Assembly (NCBI GenBank): GCA_002398565.1
Contig: DGZP01000100.1
Span: 39,966-48,044, forward strand
Length of the DNA stretch: 8,079 nucleotides
Source: Proteiniphilum sp. UBA4977
GTDB lineage: Bacteria > Bacteroidota > Bacteroidia > Bacteroidales > Dysgonomonadaceae
Direction: 5' to 3'
Below are positions 1-5,812 of this stretch, one piece after another. Below the pieces are notes generated by a model. That model saw only the letters and a program-made list of their open reading frames with translations. It was not told the DNA's origin and did not search any database. How positions within the stretch are numbered: the first letter of the stretch is position 1; every line of letters starts with the position of its first letter. The translations under genes were made by a program, and so were the position numbers.

Positions 1-842
1 TCAGGAATTGTCGCCGCGTATTGCAGATCATTCGCGGCAGCTTCATTCCAGAGTCGCATGGCTGTCACATGATCGGCGTATTCAGGATGGGTCAGCGGTT
101 CTTTAAATCCAAAATTTGCAGAAAAATTTATCTTGGGTTGTGTGTTTTTTCCCCTTTTGGTCGTTACCAAAATAACCCCATTGGCTCCCTTTACGCCATA
201 AACAGCGGTGGCAGATGCATCTTTTAACACGGAGATTGATTCTATCTCGTTGATATCCAGGTCGTTCATATCTCTTTCCACGCCGTCTACAAGAATCAAC
301 GGTTCTGATGAAACCCAACTTCCTCTACCCCGAATGGTTATCTTGGCTTCATCTGCTCCAGGTTTTCCGTCGACCATCACAGAAACAACCCCGGGCAGCA
401 CCCCTTGTAATGATTCCGAAACAGAAGTGACATTTCCTGTCTTCATCAAATCCTCTCCTTTTGTCGTGGCAATAGACCCTACCAATGATGCTTTTCGTTG
501 TATTCCGTAACCCACTACCACCACTTCGTCAAGCAATTTGGTATCTTCCCGCATAAGAATGGAGAGTGCTGTGGTATTGTTGTCCAATGCCACTTCTACC
601 GGATGATAACCGATATATGAAAACATCAATGTCTGTCCTGTTTCTGCTCTGATCGAAAATTCTCCGTCTGCATCGGTAATTGTTCCCTGCCCGGTTCCTT
701 TTATCGTGACAGTCACCCCGATGAGGGGTTCATTTAATCCCTCGTCCCATACTTTCCCGGCCCATTCCCGTATCTGTCCGTATATTTGGAAAGAACCAAA
801 GAAAAAGAGGAAGAAACTAATTAATAATAGTTTGTTTTTCAT
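1..842 (-). CDS. SusC/RagA-family TonB-linked outer-membrane transporter, N-terminal 280 residues (3' end beyond window)
   Basis: This is the start of a TonB-dependent outer-membrane pore that imports glycan oligomers, normally paired with a SusD lipoprotein. I translated it from ATG at 840-842, and the frame stays open to base 1, giving 280 codons. Residues 1-22 are a signal peptide (MKNK, then a Leu/Phe-rich core, ending YG before Gln23). Residues 28-100 form a carboxypeptidase-D regulatory-like beta-sandwich (GVTVTIKGTGQGTITDADG). A TonB-box-like stretch follows at about 105-112 (DEVVVVGY). The plug domain starts near 115 and carries family signatures: KASLVGSIATTKGEDL, IRGRGS (170-175), PLILVDGVERDM and the closing motif YGVKGANGVILVTTKRG (215-231). 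Family members are about 1,000 residues long, so roughly 70%, including the barrel, lies off the left edge. The leader is AT-rich with no Shine-Dalgarno sequence, as is common in Bacteroidota. Family assignment is very secure; the imported substrate is unknown. Confidence 0.95.
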   Translation of the reverse strand, partial: MKNKLLLISFFLFFFGSFQIYGQIREWAGKVWDEGLNEPLIGVTVTIKGTGQGTITDADGEFSIRAETGQTLMFSYIGYHPVEVALDNNTTALSILMREDTKLLDEVVVVGYGIQRKASLVGSIATTKGEDLMKTGNVTSVSESLQGVLPGVVSVMVDGKPGADEAKITIRGRGSWVSSEPLILVDGVERDMNDLDINEIESISVLKDASATAVYGVKGANGVILVTTKRGKNTQPKINFSANFGFKEPLTHPEYADHVTAMRLWNEAAANDLQYAATIP

Positions 843-942
843 TCTTTACATTTTTTATGTTGATATTATTTATTTGGAAAAAATCATTCTCTATAAAGTC
901 AACTCCATGTTGTTTGATATGTCCGAGTAAATAAGAAGACTA

Positions 943-2253
943 CTATTCTTTCCGAAACTTTATTTTTAAATTTAAAAATTGATCAATGGCTTTGTCTTGC
1001 GCTTCCTGTAATTCTGGTGGATTTTGAAAATGATTTATCTGTTTGAACGCTTTTATTCCTTTTTCTGAGTTGATCACATTATAACTTGCATAAATGGAGG
1101 TCGGAGGACATGTAATATCATTATATCCCAGCGTTAAGAATACAGGGCACTGGATAATTTTTGAAAAATTCACCACATCGAAATAAGGAGATACCTTTGC
1201 TTTTTCGATCTTCATTTCAGGAGTGTTATGCTCATCCATAAATATCCTGGGAGGACCCCCTGCCCTACCATGCAGATATCCTGTCATATCACAAAGAGAA
1301 GGCTTGCTCGTGACAATCCCCTTTACTCTTTTATCCAGTGCGCCTGTTATAATGGAAAGTGCTCCTCCCTGACTCCCTCCCCAAACCACAATGTTTTCTT
1401 TGTCAAATTGATCCAATGTGAAAATAAAATCTATTGCACGCTTACAGCCCAAATATGCTCGTTTATAGTAAACTGCGTCTCTGTGATACCAGCCAAAAGA
1501 TCCGTATGTGGTTAAAGGCCCGGCGGCCAAATCCTTATATATTTCCGAATCCAACGTCTCTGGAATGCCATGTATTCCTATGACCAATGTGATTATTCCT
1601 TTTTCCTCTGCATTCTTTAAGTCTATTTTTTGTTGATATACTCCTGCATAAGGCAATCGCATTAATACCGGATACTGTCCGGAATTTTTCGGCACACATA
1701 AGATGCCGTAAATCTTTGATCCTGACCTGTCATTTTGGAAGCTGACTTCATATACGTTTGTCTTTGCTGTACATTTATCTTCCAATAATCTCATTGTAGA
1801 ATTAAGGGGTATTGCAGCGATTCTTTCCATCTCCATCTCCCAAAAATCCGCAAAATCTTCGGGCATGGGTGTTGTGGGAACAATTTTCTCCGGTGAAAAC
1901 GCTGCTGTAGCGACCCCTTCGTATAGTTTCTCATGATACATCAAATCCACTTTACAGCGTAAAAAACCGGGTTCTTTCATCGAAACCTTTCCTAACCGGA
2001 TGAATCCATTTTTCAAATGAACACTTCCTTTCAAAAAAGGCTCCATCATGTCATGCGACAATTCATAGTTGATAGCCGTATTTTGTAAGGATGAATCTAA
2101 AGATCCTGACACAGCTACTCCAAACGATGCAGAGTCACCCGTTTGGTAGAGCCAGTCATCCCTGTCAAGCGATACCTCTACAATTGGTAATTGCGCAAAC
2201 AGGTAAGTGGAAAACAATATAAAGACTATAGGTTGTAATATTATTTTTTTCAT
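943..2253 (-). CDS. Acetylxylan-esterase-like (CE7 / AXE1) alpha/beta-hydrolase with extra N-terminal domain, exported
   Basis: This 436-residue protein probably removes acetyl groups from sugars or oligosaccharides. Residues 1-20 are a signal peptide ending FA before Gln21, so it is likely periplasmic. Residues 21 to about 120 look like a beta-rich accessory domain. The AXE1-type hydrolase fold runs from about 125 (PTTPMPEDFADFW, typical of the family entry point) to the end. The catalytic triad reads as Ser294 in GGSQGG (292-297), Asp379 in GYNDITCPP (376-384) and His408 in INHFQNP. The spacings of 85 and 29 residues are close to those of characterised CE7 enzymes. Tyr202 in RLPYAGV is a candidate oxyanion residue. 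Classic CE7 enzymes are about 320 residues; the extra length is the signal peptide and N-terminal domain. The gene starts 41 bases after the rhamnosidase stop, with GAGAGG just upstream of ATG, so the two are probably cotranscribed. Fold and chemistry are secure; the natural substrate is not known. Confidence 0.9.
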   Translation of the reverse strand: MKKIILQPIVFILFSTYLFAQLPIVEVSLDRDDWLYQTGDSASFGVAVSGSLDSSLQNTAINYELSHDMMEPFLKGSVHLKNGFIRLGKVSMKEPGFLRCKVDLMYHEKLYEGVATAAFSPEKIVPTTPMPEDFADFWEMEMERIAAIPLNSTMRLLEDKCTAKTNVYEVSFQNDRSGSKIYGILCVPKNSGQYPVLMRLPYAGVYQQKIDLKNAEEKGIITLVIGIHGIPETLDSEIYKDLAAGPLTTYGSFGWYHRDAVYYKRAYLGCKRAIDFIFTLDQFDKENIVVWGGSQGGALSIITGALDKRVKGIVTSKPSLCDMTGYLHGRAGGPPRIFMDEHNTPEMKIEKAKVSPYFDVVNFSKIIQCPVFLTLGYNDITCPPTSIYASYNVINSEKGIKAFKQINHFQNPPELQEAQDKAIDQFLNLKIKFRKE

Positions 2254-2294
2254 ATCCTCTCATTGATTTATTTTTGTATTTAGACTTGAAGTTC

Positions 2295-5003
2295 TTATAG
2301 TCGTTGGATTTTGAATTGATATTTTCCAGATCCTATTTGTATTACTGTGTACTTGTCTTCTTCCTGACCCAGGATATTGATTTCGGTAGATGTATTGACA
2401 GGTTTTCCTCCTTCGGTGATATTCTCCGGTGTGGTGGAGGGGAGGTACACGGTTGCCCGAGTATTAACAGGTACTTCCACCGTCATTTCCATCTGTTTGC
2501 CATCCAATTTCCAGCTACTTCCCACAGTCCCGTAGTAGGTTTTCAATATGGCACGGGCATGCTTGAGGCTGCCGCCGGGAAAGGGCTTTATGAGGTTATG
2601 TTTGTAACCGACCGCATCTTTATCGGGAGCGATGTCCAATCCGGCAACTTTCCGGTACAAAAAGTCCCCAACGGCACCGTGTGCATAGTGGTTGAAAGAG
2701 TTACTCTGTGGTTTCTGTGTCTGAAAGCTTCCATCTGGTTTTATAGCATTCCATCTTTCCCAAAACGTTGTTGCTCCCATCGTAATAGGATAAAGCCACG
2801 AGGGATATTCTTCTCTTTCCAGAAGTTTATAGGCGAGATCACCATATCCGTATTTAAGAAGAATATGGGGCAGAGGTGAAGTAGCCAAAAAACCTGTGGT
2901 AAAATGGCCAAAATCATCAATCAGTTCAACCAATCTTGCCGCAGCCTGTTTCTCAAGATGATAAGGAATCATCCCGAATTCGAGCGCTATACTGTAGGCC
3001 GTTTGTGATGGAGAGATCAGGTCGCCCTCCTCATTGATGAAAGCCGTATGGAAAGCTTTTTTAGCCTGTTCTAATAGGTTTGTATAATATATTTCATCGT
3101 CAGGGATATTCAGCACCTTTGCGGTATTCATCATGATACGTAGTGAATTGGCATAATATGCCTGAGTGATAATATTCTTATTCGTCCCAGGCGTTTTTCT
3201 CTCTCCTTCTTCCGGGGAATAAGCCAGCCAGTCCCCAAAAGTGACCCCTTTATCCCATAGCCCATCGTGGGTTACATTGGTAATACTTTTTACATAAGCT
3301 TTCATGCTGCCGTACTGTTGGTGTAGGATCCGCTTATCGCCGTAGGTTTTATAAAGTGTCCAAGGAACGATTGTAGCCGCATCTCCCCAAGCTGCCCGGT
3401 TAACATTACTTCCCAAGTCAGGTATATAATTTGGCACTTCACCGGTAATCAATTGATCCGCTTCCAGATCCCGTAACCACTTGGTTAGGAAATTATGTAC
3501 CCGCATGTTGAAAACTGCTGTAGGGACAAAAACCTGGATGTCTCCCGTCCATCCCAATCGTTCATCTCTTTGTGGACAATCGGTCGGTATATCCAGGAAA
3601 TTCCCTTTTTGTCCCCATTTGATATTACTTTGTAATCGGTTGATTAGCGGATGGGATGAGGTAAAACTGCCCGTGGGTTCCATATCGGAATAAAGGGCTA
3701 CTGCCTCAAAATTCTCTGGTTTGATTTCTCCGGGATAACCTTCAATTTTCACATAGCGGAATCCGTGCCATGTGAAATGAGGATGTAGTATAACTTTATT
3801 GGTGTCTTTTAGTATATAAGTACATTGTGCCTTAGCTGCACGCAGGTTGGCAGTATGGAAATTTCCTTCTTTGTCTAATACTTCAGCATGTGATAATGTG
3901 ATCATATCACCGCTTTTTCCCTTGACCTTCATTCTTATCCAACCGGCTAGGTTCTGTCCGAAGTCAATGATCTGTTCTCCTTTGGGTGTATTGAATATGG
4001 CGGCCGGCTTAAAAATTTCCTGTTGCCTGACAGGTTCATTATAGGTGGCTACCAGTTTGGCCGTATCAAAGTTTGTTTTTTTTACATAGGCCCATTGTGA
4101 ATCATCATACTCAGGAAACATCCATCCTTCTTTTTCCAGGCGAAGATCTATTTTCTCACCGTTGTAGATCTCTGAATAAATGATCTTTCCCGTGGAACTT
4201 CTCCAGGAAGGATCTGAGATTACCCTCTCGCGGGTACCATCGGTATATTCAATCTCTAATTGGATCAATAAAGCTATATGGCGACCGTAGTGGTTGTTTT
4301 TATTGCTCCAGCCAAGAGTTCCTCTATACCATCCGCTTGCCAACATTACGGCGATTGTATTGTTTTGTTGGAGGAGACCGGTAACGTCGTAAGCCTGATA
4401 CTGTAATCGTTTATGATAGGATGTCCATCCCGGGGTGTAGTGTGCATCACCTACACGTCTACCGTTCAGATAAGCCTCGTACATGCCGTGTGATGTAGCG
4501 TAAAGAACAGCGGAGCGGATCTCTTTTTTTGTTTGAAATGTCTTTCTCAAATAAGGAGAAGGGCGGTTGACCGTGTCTTCTTCAAGGGTAGGAGTAATCC
4601 ATTGCGCTTTCCAGTCTGACGGCTGCAAGAAACCGGTACGAAAGCTGCCAGGAAGACTCCAGTCAGATATATAACCCCTGTTATCCTGAACTCTTACTCT
4701 CCAGAAATATAGTGTATTGCTTTTTAAAGGAAGACCTTTGTACGCGACAAGTACAGAGGAGTCTGACAATACTCTTCCGCTTCTCCATGCGAATGTGTCA
4801 TTCGATTCCACTTCAATTTCATAAGCCGTTTGGGTGATACCTCGTTTTTCGTTTTGCAATATCCAGGTAAATCTGGGGATAGAAATATCTAATCCTACAG
4901 GATCTATAAGATTTTCAGTCAAAAGCTCTTTCACTATTGTCTGAGAACAAATGCTTTCTATTAAAATAATCGGCAATATTATAGCGAAAAATGTTTTCTT
5001 CAT
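2295..5003 (-). CDS. GH78 alpha-L-rhamnosidase, exported, full length
   Basis: This 902-residue enzyme should release terminal alpha-L-rhamnose by inverting hydrolysis. Residues 1-20 form a signal peptide (ending SICS before Gln21); ESIC does not fit a lipobox, so a soluble periplasmic enzyme is more likely than a lipoprotein. Domains in order: fibronectin-III-like beta-sandwich (about 25-125, with YFWRVRVQD), rhamnosidase N domain (about 160-330, with the carbohydrate-binding-like YEAYLNGRRVGD and PGWTSYHKRLQYQ), the concanavalin-like rhamnosidase domain (about 340-440), the (alpha/alpha)6 barrel (about 445-785) and a C-terminal beta-sandwich (about 790-865). Both catalytic carboxylates are present: general acid Glu481 in DCPQRDERLGWTGD (475-488) and general base Glu749 in GATTFWERWN (743-752). 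Length and domain set match typical family members with no visible damage. It lies 98 bases downstream of the SGNH lipoprotein gene and 41 bases upstream of the CE7 gene. Linkage specificity cannot be told from sequence. Confidence 0.96.
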   Translation of the reverse strand: MKKTFFAIILPIILIESICSQTIVKELLTENLIDPVGLDISIPRFTWILQNEKRGITQTAYEIEVESNDTFAWRSGRVLSDSSVLVAYKGLPLKSNTLYFWRVRVQDNRGYISDWSLPGSFRTGFLQPSDWKAQWITPTLEEDTVNRPSPYLRKTFQTKKEIRSAVLYATSHGMYEAYLNGRRVGDAHYTPGWTSYHKRLQYQAYDVTGLLQQNNTIAVMLASGWYRGTLGWSNKNNHYGRHIALLIQLEIEYTDGTRERVISDPSWRSSTGKIIYSEIYNGEKIDLRLEKEGWMFPEYDDSQWAYVKKTNFDTAKLVATYNEPVRQQEIFKPAAIFNTPKGEQIIDFGQNLAGWIRMKVKGKSGDMITLSHAEVLDKEGNFHTANLRAAKAQCTYILKDTNKVILHPHFTWHGFRYVKIEGYPGEIKPENFEAVALYSDMEPTGSFTSSHPLINRLQSNIKWGQKGNFLDIPTDCPQRDERLGWTGDIQVFVPTAVFNMRVHNFLTKWLRDLEADQLITGEVPNYIPDLGSNVNRAAWGDAATIVPWTLYKTYGDKRILHQQYGSMKAYVKSITNVTHDGLWDKGVTFGDWLAYSPEEGERKTPGTNKNIITQAYYANSLRIMMNTAKVLNIPDDEIYYTNLLEQAKKAFHTAFINEEGDLISPSQTAYSIALEFGMIPYHLEKQAAARLVELIDDFGHFTTGFLATSPLPHILLKYGYGDLAYKLLEREEYPSWLYPITMGATTFWERWNAIKPDGSFQTQKPQSNSFNHYAHGAVGDFLYRKVAGLDIAPDKDAVGYKHNLIKPFPGGSLKHARAILKTYYGTVGSSWKLDGKQMEMTVEVPVNTRATVYLPSTTPENITEGGKPVNTSTEINILGQEEDKYTVIQIGSGKYQFKIQRL

Positions 5004-5101
5004 TAGGTGTTATATTGATTAAGGAATAGGGTAATTGATAATCAGATATCTAAAATCTTATTCGATATAAACTCTATTAGATCCCTTTATATGATAAATA
5101 T

Positions 5102-5767
5102 TTATCGTAATAATTTTTTAATTGCATCTGCCACTGATTTTGAAAGTGCCTCATATCCTTCTTCAGTATAATGTACATCACCTTCGCCTTTTGCATATTT
5201 TTTGTGGATATCAATAGAATATTTGTGCAGATTGTGAACGGCTATACCTTTTTCTTCCATAATAGCCAATGCGGCGTTGTTGTATTTTATTTCATCACCT
5301 TCAAATCGACCTGCCTCATCTGGAGGAACGACCGTGGTAGTAATAAAAAGCAATTTTACTCCGGTGTCCTTTAGTCTGGTAACGATCGTGTCCATATTGG
5401 CCGCATATTGTTCAACGGTAAATGTGACGGTACCATTAACCTTGTCCCTGTTACCCTGCACCTTTGATTCCGGATGCCGGTAACACAGGTCCCATAATCC
5501 CCAGTTAAAAGCAATTATATCCCATTTCGTGTCTCCTAACCATTCTTCCAGCATCTCTTTGCCGGTTCCTGTATGCTGTGCATTTCCTTTATTGTGGAAA
5601 ACATCCGCTCTGTCTGAGAGGGACTTTTTTACAAAAGGAGTGTAACCAATGGATATGGAATCGCCAATGATAAGTACCTTTTTTCTGTTCTGTGTCCAGT
5701 TAGCACAGGCTATCAACAGTATCAGTAAACAAAGTGTACTAAAAAAAACTTTTTTTCTTTTTTTCAT
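5102..5767 (-). CDS. SGNH/GDSL-family hydrolase lipoprotein, likely carbohydrate acetylesterase
   Basis: This 221-residue protein belongs to the SGNH hydrolase superfamily and probably deacylates a glycan. The N-terminus has five Lys/Arg residues in the first six, then a Leu/Ile core and a lipobox Leu18-Ile19-Ala20-Cys21, so it should be a lipoprotein anchored at Cys21. The residues after Cys (ANWTQ) lack the acidic run associated with surface export in Bacteroidota, so a periplasm-facing position is favoured, by inference. SGNH blocks are visible: I, IIGDSISIGY with nucleophile Ser37; II, Gly61 in NKGNA; III, Asn88 in FNWGLWDL (usually ends GLHDL as I recall these proteins); V, DVHYTEEGY with His199. 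The block V Asp197 is two residues before His rather than the textbook three. It starts 45 bases after the propeller-barrel gene stop. The ATG lies in a region of A and T runs, with no Shine-Dalgarno sequence. The acyl group and sugar target are unknown. Confidence 0.88.
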   Translation of the reverse strand: MKKRKKVFFSTLCLLILLIACANWTQNRKKVLIIGDSISIGYTPFVKKSLSDRADVFHNKGNAQHTGTGKEMLEEWLGDTKWDIIAFNWGLWDLCYRHPESKVQGNRDKVNGTVTFTVEQYAANMDTIVTRLKDTGVKLLFITTTVVPPDEAGRFEGDEIKYNNAALAIMEEKGIAVHNLHKYSIDIHKKYAKGEGDVHYTEEGYEALSKSVADAIKKLLR

Positions 5768-5812
5768 TTTTTACAACCTATTTATTTGTGAAATCTCACT
5801 AAGTAAAACCTA

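Noticed and set aside
13..38. GCCGCG / CGCGGC inverted pair near the left edge
   Set aside because: Six-base arms made of Ala codons inside the susC-like gene; far weaker than the right-edge repeat and expected by chance.
103..318. A 71-residue minus-strand open frame inside the susC-like gene
   Set aside because: It is the shifted frame of the transporter. The overlapping frame starting at 842 gives the plug signature motifs and stays open to base 1, so there is no real frameshift here.
706..930. A 74-residue plus-strand open frame spanning the susC start and its leader
   Set aside because: It overlaps the signal-peptide codons antisense, has no domain, and its Lys/Ile/Leu-rich end simply reflects the AT-rich gap.
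843..942. Possible promoter or terminator between the CE7 and susC-like genes
   Set aside because: No Bacteroidota-type -33/-7 pair (TTTG and TAnnTTTG) and no stable stem followed by a T run could be made out on the minus strand. It may still hold a promoter, but the sequence alone does not support a site.
2304..2879. A 191-residue plus-strand open frame
   Set aside because: It is antisense to the C-terminal part of the GH78 gene, has no recognisable domain, and its composition follows the opposite strand's codons.
5004..5101. Imperfect inverted repeat (ATCTAA / TTAGAT) in the gap before the GH78 gene
   Set aside because: Only six pairing bases in very AT-rich DNA, so chance is a sufficient explanation; no recognisable promoter motif accompanies it.
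5768..5812. Short palindrome GTGAAATCTCAC between the first two genes
   Set aside because: A four-base stem in a 45-base gap is too weak for a terminator or operator call.
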